From Evernia prunastri (Eukaryota; Ascomycota; Lecanoromycetes; Lecanorales; Parmeliaceae), in the NCBI GenBank assembly GCA_003184365.1, contig NKYR01000009.1:186001-250000 (forward strand): a stretch of 64,000 nt of DNA, given 5' to 3'. Position numbers and translations under genes: made by a program. Below the pieces are notes generated by a model. The model was given only the letters and a program-made list of their open reading frames with translations. It made no database searches and had not been told where the DNA came from. How positions within the stretch are numbered: position 1 is the stretch's first letter; every line of letters begins with the position of its first letter. Shown piece by piece: positions 11,431 to 21,426 of this stretch.

Positions 11431-11910
11431 TCAAAAGGCTGATATGCTCGTCATTCTTGCAGGATCAGCGCTGAAGATTAGACGACATATGTCCCTCCTA
11501 TCAAACTTGCTGCCCACAATCTCCGGCGTCGGCTCTTTCGAAGATATCTCAATAACCATGTGCGTCTTGGGCATGCAAGACAGATTACCAGCAATGAACT
11601 CATTCTTTGGGATGCCACGAGCATATTTGGCTGCTGTTTTCATTGAAGTAGCCATCGCAGCCTTGCTCTGTCTCCTTTCCGGATCGCAATCGGGATTTCT
11701 CTTACAGTGAGCCACTAAACCTGACCGTTTCTTGTATCTTCCGAGGCAGGCTTCGCATTCGTAGGGTTTGGGTACGGCGCGGTTCACATAATCCAGCGCT
11801 TTCTGTCCGGCAATTTTCTTTATCGCCTCGTGAGAGACTGCAACGGAACCATACGATGCCGCGTTTAATGTGGGAGATTCCGGGTGACTTCTCGCTGCGC
11901 TAATGAGCCC
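11431..11910 (-). CDS. C2HC zinc-finger-like exon or gene fragment
   Basis: The minus-strand frame is open from just after an in-frame TAG (11911-11913) down to the stop at 11431, about 159 codons, but it has no ATG near its start. It contains a finger-like pattern, CEACLGRYKKRSGLVAHC followed by KRNPDC, that is C-x2-C-x12-H-x6-C. The sequence before the finger (SHEAIKKIAGQKALDYV) looks coding. I read it as either the 3' exon of the SANT-like gene upstream, used in an alternative splice, or a decayed separate gene. The predicted upstream exon stops at 11963, so no simple splice joins the two. Confidence 0.4.
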   Translation of the reverse strand, partial: GLISAARSHPESPTLNAASYGSVAVSHEAIKKIAGQKALDYVNRAVPKPYECEACLGRYKKRSGLVAHCKRNPDCDPERRQSKAAMATSMKTAAKYARGIPKNEFIAGNLSCMPKTHMVIEISSKEPTPEIVGSKFDRRDICRLIFSADPARMTSISAF

Positions 11911-11962
11911 CTACCACTGTCGAGGCTGCTCCGTATTGTTGAAGCCTCTCAACCTTATCTCT

Positions 11963-13633
11963 CTAAGGGATTGGGTCAAATCCTGAAGCATCTGAGCCTT
12001 CGCCGTCGGTTGGAGAGCCCAACATGGCTGGGTTCCTAGAAAGCTCATTGTATTTCCTCTGGATGAATGCTTTCGAGTATTTGGCAGCACCAGCGCGTTG
12101 CATAGTTTTTGCGATTTTTTGCCATTTTTTACGCTGGAATCGCGCCTCCACATCAGCCGCGGCATCGAGAAGACGTTGTCCCTAAATTTGTTAGTCGTGA
12201 ACAACAGATAGTTGACTTCTCGGATCTTGCCAACTCGCGATGAACACAAGTCAGGACTTGATCTGAACGAGCGGCCCAGAGAAAACGCTTGTTTGGAATC
12301 TTTTGGCATTTGCATCGATAAAAGTCACAATCAAGGCACCAAGTAGAATGCTGGGCGGGCAATTGAAAGTGCTTGAGTCCGTAATATACAGTGTCGGGCT
12401 GTGGAAAAAGAACACAGAAATCCTTCGCATGATTCTTGAGCACATAGTGATTGGGTATTCTCGTAATGACGACGTTTTCAAAACGAACGCAAGTCGAGTC
12501 AAGGTTTAGCAGATAACAGCTAGTAAGAAATGAAGCATACGTACATCACCTGATTCCAGACGGGTCAAATTCTCCTTGACTCGCTTGTAACGATTGGGCA
12601 ATGTGCTGGGGGCTGGCCATTCGCCCGTGAGCTCCTGCCAAGCTTTTCGGATCTCCAACCAACCACATCCTTGTCTCTTCATCTTCATGAGCATCTTGTC
12701 TGCGGGATCGGCGGTTTTCCACGAGCGCGAGATGTCGCGCGGAGGGTTGTGGTACTTGGGAAGAGCACGTTGTCGAGGCTTGCCGGTAATGGTGGTCTCG
12801 TTCATCCTCTCTGCATGTCGACTTGTTGAGATCTCGCCGGACTCATCCCTGGCATGATTGTTATGATTGTTATGATCATGAGGTGTGCTGTTCGCAAGAG
12901 CAACCTGCTCCGTTGCATTGTATGCATTTGATGTCCTTTTAGTGCGTCGCTCCCTAAGAATGTTATCGTCATTTGGTACCGCTCCCTTTCCACTGGAGAT
13001 TATGTCGGGGGAGTCGTCATAACCATTTTCAGGGCCTTGAGATGCCTCACTAGGCGCTAAGTTCTCCCGTCGTTCTGTCTCTACTGAAACATTTGATCCC
13101 AAACTCTCGCGGTCACTTGCATCTTCCTCTGCCTCGTCTGTATAGCATTCTGATTCACTGATGTCCCACATATCCGGCTCGTTCAAATCCGAGGAGCTCA
13201 CTCTATCTTGAACATCACTAAATCCTCTCGACTCGTGGCTAGGCGCGTCGGCTTCCTCTTTGATCTCAGGCAAAGAATCGCCAATTTTTGACGAGGGCCT
13301 CGATACGCCTTCCTCGATGTTGGCAATGACGTTGTCGCGTCTAGACAGCGTGGCGTCGGTGCCCGGTTCTTGCTTGATTCGACACGTGCTAGGGTCGGTG
13401 CTGCGACCGTGACTCTGAGTGTCATCAATGAACGACCTTGGTCTTTGTTTGATTGGGAAACGGGTACGGCTAGCATCGTCTATATTGTCAGTATCCCCCA
13501 TATCATTGGCCTTCCTCTTCTTGCTCAGGTTCGCTAGTGGGCTCAGGGATGATGGTTCCTTTGCGTTGGGTGCTGGCAAGCTTCCAATACGTCTATCTCT
13601 TTTGGCTGTGCTCCCGTTAGCATTATCACACAT
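11963..13633 (-). CDS. SANT/Myb-like nuclear protein
   Basis: Exons 13633-12545 and 12181-11963 join in phase 0 and give 435 residues. The N-terminal two thirds is acidic, Ser-rich and low complexity, with basic patches such as KKRKAND that could be nuclear localisation signals. Near the end of exon 1 is a helix-turn-helix-like block (KMKRQGCGWLEIRKAWQELT, then STLPNRYKRVKENL). A second one sits in exon 2 (RFQRKKWQKIAKTM, then YSKAFIQRKYNEL). This tandem arrangement is typical of fungal Myb-like DNA-binding proteins of unknown target. The joining intron is long for this genome (363 bases), so a small extra exon inside it is possible. It is divergent from KU80 across 317 bases. Confidence 0.7.
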
Positions 13634-13950
13634 GAATTGTCAGCGGATGAGATTCGTAGAGCACACACCCGAGATTCTAACCTCAATGGCCATCTTGATC
13701 ATATATAGGGCCCGAGGAAGTAAGAGAAGTGAGATTGTTTAGGGAAGGTTCGTTCAATTAGTCGCCGGGGCTCGCCGGGGTACCTTACTAGATGTTTACG
13801 GGATCTATGGGTCACGTGAGTTCGCGTTTAGGGTTTCCCGCAGCGGCGTCTGCCTGTTACTCTACTTAGAGTGTTACCCCACATCCTTCACAACCAACCC
13901 TCCATTCTCCAGCGACCTCACGCCGGCGCAAGCAGCGCTGCAACAGCACC
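13634..13950. promoter_or_regulatory. Bidirectional promoter between the SANT-like gene and KU80
   Basis: Both starts face outward from this 317-base spacer. It contains a perfect E-box CACGTG at 13813-13818 and a short direct repeat of CTCGCCGGGG-type sequence near 13762-13783. No TATA box is evident. Regulatory meaning is inferred from position only. Confidence 0.5.
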
Positions 13951-16493
13951 ATGGCAGAGAAAGAGGCGACGGTCTATATCGTAGATATGGGGATGTCGAT
14001 GGGTGAAAAGCATAACGCGAGGAAGGAGTCGGATCTTGACTGGGCGTTGACCTACGTTTGGGAAAAGATTACCAGTACAGTAAATATCTTGAAGATTTCT
14101 CTGCGTAATCGTATCTGACAAACATAGGTAGCCACCGATCGAAAAACTGCCCAGCTTGGAGTCATTGGCCTCCGCACAGACCGTATGACCCCCAAACCCG
14201 GATGGCGATTACGGCTATTTACACCTGGGCAGGCACGGAGAATGAGCTAGACAGTGAAGATAGCTTCCAAAATATATCTGTGCTGCAACATATAAGCCAG
14301 TGGGTACCTCTGCAGCGTTGGAAGTGCCGGGCTCAAATGCTACAGGCTTCTGTTGCCCGGCTTGAAGGAACTGCGGCAAAAAGTCAAAGTGAGCGACACA
14401 ACGGACGGCGATGGTAAATACGTCTTCGTCGCGTCCGAATAACTGTCTACTAAAGATGCCAGCAATATCGGCTATTGTCATTGCCATCCAGATGATCACG
14501 AAGCACTGCAAGAAGCTAAAGTACAAGCGGAAGATAGTACTTGTCACAGATGGGCGGGGCTCTATGGACGCGGATGACATATCGCAAATCACGGAGAAAA
14601 TCAAGTCAGATGAGATGGAGCTTGTGGTCATGTATGAGCCGGATCAGAAGTCTCGATGGACGGAAATTGACGACGAGCAGTGGAGTTGACTTTGACGATC
14701 CAGATTATGGATTCAAGGAAGAGGATAAAGACCCTGAAAAGGTCCCATTCACAATCCTGGCATTAGGTATTTACTGACGATATGACAAAGGCCATCAATG
14801 AAGCAACGCTTAGAGCTCTGGTTGAAGACTGTGACGGTATCTTCGGCACAATGCAACAAGCAATCGAAGAGCTGGGAACCCCAAGGCTCAAGACCACGAG
14901 ACCTGTATATTCCTACAAAGGCCAGCTTACCCTTGGAGATCCTGAGCACTTTGATTCGGCTCTCTGCATCGATGTCGAGAGATATCCTAGGGTTATGGTC
15001 CGGAGGCCGCTTGCAGCAAGTCAATACGTTCAACGGTCCGATCTATCAAATGGCCATGTCAGCACACAATCTTCGGCGACAATGATGCCTGATGCGGATG
15101 GAGCCGAAAATGGACCAAACCAACCTGACGGAAACAGCTTGACTTCTGTAAGAAACGCTCGAACCTACCAAGTTGTTGACGAGGAAGCTCCAGGAGGAAA
15201 ACGAGACGTTGGCAGAGACGACTTGGCAAAAGGCTACGAGTATGGGCGAACAGCTGTTCACATCAGCGAATCTGACCTTAATGTCACAAAATTAGAGACG
15301 CAGCCGGGACTTGAGATCATCGGATTCATCCCCTGGTCAACTGTGAGTGTCCAATCTTTGCATGCTTCGGGATCTCAATCTCTGACAGAATACAGTTCGA
15401 ACGTTATATGACTCTGTCTGTTTCTTGCGTCATTATCGCCCAGAAAACGAATAGCAAGGCCATAATGGCTTTATCATCGCTGATACATGCCCTTTTCGAG
15501 CTGGAATCCTACGCAGTTGCCCGCCTGGTCACAAAAGCAGATAAAGAGCCCTTGATTACCTTGCTTGCGCCATCAATCGAGGTTGATTACGAGTGTCTTC
15601 TTGATGTCCAGCTGCCTTATGCGGAGGATGTCCGCGTCTATAGATTTCCGCCGTTAGACAGAGTCATCACAGTGTCTGGAAAGGAGATCCGGGAACATCG
15701 AAATCTGCCGAGTGACGCCTTGAGCGCGGCGATGAGTGATTACGTCGACCGGATGGATCTCTCGGACCTGGGGAAGGACGATGAAGGGAATCCGGCCGAG
15801 TATATGAACATGACTGATACATACTCGCCGGTCCTACATCGCATCGACCAAGCTGTCCGATGGAGAGCGGTGCATGCCACGGAGCCCGTCCCCCCTCCGT
15901 ACGAAATACTCACAAGATATTCCAACCCTCCCGAACAGCTCGTGGCCGGGGCAAAAAAGAACCTCGAAAAGCTCATCGCCGCCGCGAACGTCAAGAAAGT
16001 TCCGCCCAAAGCTCAATCCAGAAAGCGCAACCGCAACGAAGTCAAGCCCCTCTCCGGCCTCGACGTCGGCGCCCTCCTCGGCAAGAACAAGTCCAAAAAG
16101 ATCAAAGTCACGCGCGAAAATCCCATCCCGGAATTCCGACAGGCTCTCGATACGGCGGAGTCCGAGGACGCGGTCCGTGACGCCGTCAAGCAGTTTTCCA
16201 CCATCATCGAAGCGCAGATCAGAGACAGCTTCAGCGATATCGCTTATGGCAAGGCGGCGGAGGAGTTGACCGTGATGAGGAACGAGATGATTGACCTGGA
16301 GGAGCCGGCGGCTTACAATGAATTCATCAGGTCTCTGAAGGGGAAGTTGCTGGGAGAGGAGCTAGGCGGTGATAGGAAGGAGATGTGGTATGAGATCCGC
16401 AAGAACAAGCTTGGGTTGATTGACAAGAAGAGCGCGGACACGTCGAGCGTGGATGAGGATGAGGCGAAGGCGTTTCTGTCGGCAAAATCATGA
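13951..16493 (+). CDS. KU80: Ku80, DNA-end-binding subunit of the Ku heterodimer
   Basis: Eight exons: 13951-14079, 14128-14182, 14233-14299, 14346-14413, 14463-14631, 14681-14741, 14791-15342 and 15396-16493. They sum to 2199 bases (732 residues), with all phases consistent. The first seven introns are very short, about 46-53 bases. The N-terminal von Willebrand A-like domain begins EATVYIVDMGMSMGE and includes RKIVLVTDGRGSMD. The Ku core follows (VYSYKGQLTLGDPEHFDS, then RPLAASQYVQR; GFIPWSTFERYM), and then the helical C-terminal arm with NPPEQLVAGAKKN. Ku80 pairs with Ku70 to bind double-strand break ends and start non-homologous end joining. It also protects telomeres. Length matches fungal Ku80 (about 700-730). 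Confidence 0.96.
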
Positions 16494-16719
16494 TGCTGAT
16501 TCGTAGTCTATGTCTAATGATATCCACCCCTTACATTATTTCAAGCCAAGGGGTCATTGAATTGCAAACTCCGTCCCGGCAAGGTCTTCAGACCCACACA
16601 CCACGTCCCTTCAGAAGCGGGAAACCCTCACGCTTGCCCCCATCTTTTCGACCGGTGTGTCCGATCCTCACACCACCTTTCTTCCCATCATCCGACTTGT
16701 TAACCCCCTATGCCGTCGG

Positions 16720-17813
16720 CTACAACCCCAACATCTGGAAGCCCGAGCCCACCACCGACCCCGTGAGCGTGCATAGCCCCTGCCACCAGCCGAACACGAA
16801 GCCGAAAGGGAGTATTTTGACGACGAAATCTATGGGTACGATATCTATGCCTCGTTTCAGCTCCTGCACTGCGTTCGGCCGTGCCGTCACCGTACTGAAG
16901 GAGGGATGGAGAGGGTAAAAGGGTTTGAAAAGGGTTTGTAGAAGAGAGAGTGGGGAGGGGAGGGGATGGGTAGGGGTTGAGCAAGGAAATGAAAGGGAGA
17001 GAATAGCGAAAAAAGAAGGAAACAAAGGGGAAAAAAGAGTTTACCCCATTGTCTACTAATGTAGTACTTGTCGTCCTGCTTATTCTGCACGAGATCCAGC
17101 ACCGTGACGAACTTCATGCCGTGGACGCGCGCGAAGCCGAACGGGAGGAGGGCGAAGTTCAACGACTCCTCCAGCTCGATCACGGCGCGGGTGTTGTCCG
17201 GGTCGATGCTGACGTCTTTCGTTTTGAATTCCCACCGACTCGTCAGTTTTATGGGTGTGGGAAAAGGGGGGGGAGGGTAAAGCTCATGTGCGGCGAGTGG
17301 GGAATTTGGGATGTGGGAAGAGGAAGGAGAGAGGGTGAGTGTGTGGGGGGTTTCCCACGTACAGGTGAAATGGATCTCGATCTTTCGCACGAGGGATTTG
17401 TACACGGCGTAGACTTGCTTGAAGGCGTCGATGCTGTGGGGGGCGGGTTTGACGTCGACGATGGGGTGCGTGAAGGCGACGTTTTGGGTGAAGCTGGGTG
17501 AGGGGGGTGGGGGTTAGGGTTATAAGGGTCTATAAACATGGAAAGAGGGAGAGAGATATAGAGATGTAGAGATATAGAGACGAAACAAAGCCATTCTAGC
17601 AAGTAATTATCTTGCCATAGAGATATCGGATAGGTTGTCCATTTCTGGTCTTTCTGAAAGAAAAAAGGTTGAAAGGATGGGTCGTGACTTTTGGAAGGAA
17701 GGAAACATAGTCACATACTATCTCTCAATGGTCGCCCTGTGCAAGATGGGGTCATCGCTCTCGGTGACATTCCGGACAATCTGCTTGATCAGTTCCACGG
17801 ACGGCTTCTCCAT
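16720..17813 (-). CDS. SigF-like NTF2-like domain protein
   Basis: Four exons, 17813-17719, 17493-17359, 17238-17045 and 16868-16720, give 190 residues with consistent phases. The start context MEKPSVELIKQIVRNVT, then the YFTQNVAFTHPIVDVKP segment, the RWEFKTKDVSIDPDNTRAV strands and the VTVLDLVQNKQDDKYYISRQ strand match the NTF2-like fold of the ascomycete SigF-like family. The C terminus carries a hydrophobic stretch (IDFVVKILPFGFVFGWWQ) that may be a membrane anchor. The last acceptor (AACGCAG) was chosen because the nearer CTTCAG breaks the frame. Function is unknown; some relatives sit in secondary-metabolite or conidiation contexts. Confidence 0.82.
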
Positions 17814-17883
17814 TCTGCCGATCTTCTAACGAGTAACGTTTAGAAATAATAATAATAATGGGAGAAGTCTTCTTCGCTATCGA

Positions 17884-17887
<4 letters not shown>

Positions 17888-17921
<34 letters not shown>
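17888..17921. repeat. (TC)n microsatellite
   Basis: An uninterrupted run of TC dinucleotides, 17 units, lies about 75 bases upstream of the SigF-like gene start. Such tracts are length-variable and common in fungal promoters. Confidence 0.95.
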
Positions 17922-17924
<3 letters not shown>

Positions 17925-18337
17925 CTGGTTGACGGACTCAAGATGAGAAGAGGAAGAGATTCATGAGGTGTAAAGCCGTTGAGGATGCATCAAATGACAT
18001 ACTTACTACTCTAGGTACTCTATCCGACATCCGAGTCTTCCTATCGAGCTCGGCAACGACCGGCAAAAACGTTAGTGGTAATGCAGCTCTGCAGATACCA
18101 AAGTCTATAAAGGCAAGGCAGAGGCCTCATCTTGTGCCAGACGGTAACTATGGCAGGCAAGGGACGAGACCAGACCAGTCAATGGCAGTCACAGCAGCTC
18201 ATGAGATTGGGTTCGATACTTGAGATTATTAATCCAACTGACATTAAGATATAGGTGCCCATAGGCTCAAGCAGAATGTATGGGTATCATCTAAAACAGG
18301 ACAAAATGAAACCATAAGCCTTCCGTCTACCTTCTCC
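17922..18337. other. Gene-free stretch
   Basis: About 416 bases between the SigF-like gene and the hydrolase. One open frame (17963-18223) has no recognisable domain. I see nothing else. Confidence 0.5.
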
Positions 18338-20605
18338 TCAATCTCTCTCCCTCTCTTCGACCCAGTCCTCAATCCTCTCCGCAACATCATTGACAAACCA
18401 CTGGTACCTCTCTCCATCTACGAAGAAGAGCCCGCAATGCGCCCCAACCTCATCCATCCCCGGCATGAAGACTCTGACCCAGCAAGCATCCAGCTGGCCG
18501 TTCTCCTTCGAAGGTAGCATACAAAACTTCTTGTCTCGTTTTGCTTTTTCTCCCTTAGATCCAACGCCAGCGTCACCCTCACACTCAGGCTTAGGAGCCG
18601 ATTCAGGACGAGAAGCTTTCTTCAGCTTTTCCCTCTCGGCTTTCATTCTTTCCTTTTCGCCCTTCACTCTTTCCTTCTCCTTTTTCTTTTGCTCTTCCAC
18701 CTCAGCTTTTGCCCTCTCCCGCTCTCCTTTCTCCATGCCTCGCTGCTCGGCTTTGATTCTTTCCTTTTCTTCCGCTTTCTCGATCTTTTCTCTCTCCTTA
18801 GTGGCGTTCTTTTCCCTTTTCTCAACCAGCTTCCGCCGATCAGCGATGGCCTTGTCGCGATCTTTGACTCCTTGCTTGTACGCTTTCACCTGGCGAGAGT
18901 GTTCCTTTTCCGCTAGTTTGCGAGTGTCCTTGTCGGTGTAGAGTGTGGAATCAAAAGGGGCAGGTTCTTCGGGAGCACTGGGAATTGGCGGAAGGGATGG
19001 TGTGACTCTCGAAGGCGGCAAGTCTGTCGATACGATGGAGGGCTTATTCGAAGGGCTGGTATCCGAGGTGGCATCGGACTTACTATGCTTGAGCGCTGCT
19101 GGCTGATCGCGGCCGTCGAGTTCTTCTTCCCGCTCATCATCACTAACGGGAGCCGGGTGCAAGTGCTCTATTGCTTGACTGACGTCGGAAGTTGCACCTT
19201 CGTCGTCGGAAACGCCCTCGCTAGCAGTGCGGAAAGCTTTGTCATGGTCTTGAGCGATGTTTTCAGCAGTCTCGTCATCGTCCGGGGTTTCAATAGAGAT
19301 CTCAGGACGCAGGTTTTGCGGATAATCCTCGAGATTATCTGAGCTCGTCTCGTGCATCTGCGGTGCCTTATGTGACAAATCACCATCCATCTGATCGGTT
19401 GGAGCCCTGGATGTAAGAGGCGAGGGCTCCTTTGGCTTCTTCGGTCGCCCTGTACTTGCAGTGTAGTAATTCACAAATCGAACTCTCTCCGGTCTTTGAA
19501 CATCCTCGAGGGCCCTGATCTTTCCATACCGGCTCTTCAAACCATTATAATCCGCCATAGCTCCGCCAAACTCAAGATGAGACTTCACATACGACTGTGT
19601 AGCTTTCCGCAGATCGTCAGAGTGCTTATTGAGAAAATGCCAGGCATTGCTCCAACCAGTACGCTGTGGTAACCGCACATCATTGACAAAAGGAGGGTCA
19701 AAGTTTGGATCTTTGGTTGGCACATCAAGAGCAGTGCATGATGGTGTTGCGGTGGAGGCACTTGACTCAGTTGGCATCATTGTTGATCCAGTAGCATCTG
19801 AGCCAAAGTAAGAAGATGACGCAGAAGACTGTATGCCTTCACTTGTCGACGTTCGAGTGACGTCCTGACTCCCAGCCTCAGTTCCGGCAGACACCGGGGT
19901 AGGAGAATCTGGCGCTGGTCTGAACAGACTCCCAAGCCCACTAGCTATGACTCCAGGATGCATCCCCAGAAACGGAGTATCAAAATTGATGGTTCCCAAG
20001 ATTCGATGTCCTCCCAGTAAAGCCACCTCCGCAGACAACAGGCCTCCCATACTATGCCCAAGCAGCACGACATCCGTATCCGACCCCTCATGCGGACTCA
20101 ACCATTCACTGAATGCATCCCTGGCAAACTCAATCGCCTTTCTACTCTTATACTTGGGATAGATCTTCGTATGCACCACATGGCTTCCCTCCAGCTTCAC
20201 CGTCATCAGATTATGCACGTGAGCCGGGAAACTCTGGAAGCTCGTCTCGTTTCCCATGAAGCCGTGTATGTACACCAGTAGCAGTGTTCTCTTTCCGTCG
20301 GTCCTGTTTCCATCGCCATCTGTGTGAGGATCGTCGTGGGGTACGAGCGATTGGGTAGAAGAGGAGCGAGGGTCTTGTGCGGTCCAGGAATTGGTCAAGG
20401 GTTGGGAGTGATAGGTTGGTGCGGTCTCAGTGTAGGGGGGTGGGGCGTCCGGAGGTTCGTATGGAAGTGAGTCGGGGATCGCGCGGGGTGGTAGAGGAGG
20501 GGGCGGGACGCGCTGAGGGGGAGGTTCTTGCTCCTCCAAATGCTCGCTTTCAGACGGAGGCCGGTAAGTCTCAGGGAAAAGTGTTTGATCATGTTTGTAA
20601 CCCAT
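18338..20605 (-). CDS. Alpha/beta-hydrolase (DUF676-like serine esterase/lipase)
   Basis: Single exon of 755 residues from ATG 20605; the frame continues upstream to 20728 but without an ATG. After a Pro-rich N terminus comes the hydrolase core: LLLVYIHGFMGNETSF (oxyanion loop, about residues 109-124) and VVLLGHSMGGLLSAEVALLG with nucleophile Ser about 185. The pattern fits DUF676-type lipases/esterases. The C-terminal half is different: an acidic, Ser-rich region followed by a long Lys/Glu coiled coil rich in EKERMKAEREKLKK-like repeats (about residues 580-690), then a conserved-looking tail (GAHCGLFFVDGERYQWFVND). The substrate is unknown. A short ATG-AAC-TGA uORF lies 9 bases upstream of the chosen start. 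Confidence 0.85.
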   Translation of the reverse strand: MGYKHDQTLFPETYRPPSESEHLEEQEPPPQRVPPPPLPPRAIPDSLPYEPPDAPPPYTETAPTYHSQPLTNSWTAQDPRSSSTQSLVPHDDPHTDGDGNRTDGKRTLLLVYIHGFMGNETSFQSFPAHVHNLMTVKLEGSHVVHTKIYPKYKSRKAIEFARDAFSEWLSPHEGSDTDVVLLGHSMGGLLSAEVALLGGHRILGTINFDTPFLGMHPGVIASGLGSLFRPAPDSPTPVSAGTEAGSQDVTRTSTSEGIQSSASSSYFGSDATGSTMMPTESSASTATPSCTALDVPTKDPNFDPPFVNDVRLPQRTGWSNAWHFLNKHSDDLRKATQSYVKSHLEFGGAMADYNGLKSRYGKIRALEDVQRPERVRFVNYYTASTGRPKKPKEPSPLTSRAPTDQMDGDLSHKAPQMHETSSDNLEDYPQNLRPEISIETPDDDETAENIAQDHDKAFRTASEGVSDDEGATSDVSQAIEHLHPAPVSDDEREEELDGRDQPAALKHSKSDATSDTSPSNKPSIVSTDLPPSRVTPSLPPIPSAPEEPAPFDSTLYTDKDTRKLAEKEHSRQVKAYKQGVKDRDKAIADRRKLVEKREKNATKEREKIEKAEEKERIKAEQRGMEKGERERAKAEVEEQKKKEKERVKGEKERMKAEREKLKKASRPESAPKPECEGDAGVGSKGEKAKRDKKFCMLPSKENGQLDACWVRVFMPGMDEVGAHCGLFFVDGERYQWFVNDVAERIEDWVEERERD

Positions 20606-21426
20606 AATCAGTTCATGCTGCAAGAGCACTTTCTTGGGACTACAATTAATGCTGTGATTCGGATCCAAGGTTTCGAGGCTTCGAGTGCCGGGTAGCGGAG
20701 GTGGACTTTTGGATTGAGCGTGTGTCAACCAAAGTAGATCATAGTATCTTCAAGGCACGACAAGAAGATTGACATATCGAATTCTTTACAACACTTGCAG
20801 CATGGTATCTAGCACTGATAACAGCTGCCCCCCTTGGCCCGTTTCCTCCAACCACATTTTCCCATTCGTGACAACACGACATAGGATTTCCTCATTATTC
20901 CACAACTCTATCGCAAGAACCCACTCCATGCCAGTCAACCAGCCCGAATTTGTCAGCATCCCCTTCTCTTCATGGCGAGCCAGAGTTCGAGACTGAATAC
21001 TGCGACATGCAGGATAATACAGGCCTGCTGAAGCGCGAGGATGAGCACATAGGTTGGATAGTCATTGCCGTGTCTGTCCAAGACGCTCGCAAGCTGAGTA
21101 GTGTCGAGTGATGAAGTGCCGAAAACGCTGAGGGACGGATCAACCGACTGGTACATTACCAACATTCCCTCTCATTCATTATGATCGACCGTACAGAAAA
21201 AGAAATGACATTAGACTCTCCAGAGTCTCAATGATATTATTACAGCGGCCACTAATAGGTCGTTGGTGGTGGAGGAACCGTTCGCGGCTCTTCTGTTGCT
21301 AGTTGTTTATGACAAAGCGTAATTACACAAGAAAGCGCGGTCAGAGGCGATGAACCAAAACCTCGACTATGGCCAAATATTGACAGTAGAAGTGAAGCTG
21401 ATGTTTGAGAGATTGGGGTTCATATT
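20606..21426. other. Gene-free stretch with a weak membrane-type ORF
   Basis: The minus-strand frame 20953-21165 (70 codons) encodes one hydrophobic span (TYVLILALQQACIILHVAVF). It has no clear promoter or homologue that I know, so I do not call it a gene. The rest holds nothing recognisable. Confidence 0.45.

Noticed and set aside
20953..21165. Small membrane protein gene, 70 codons
   Set aside because: One hydrophobic span but no recognisable homology, splice partner or promoter evidence.
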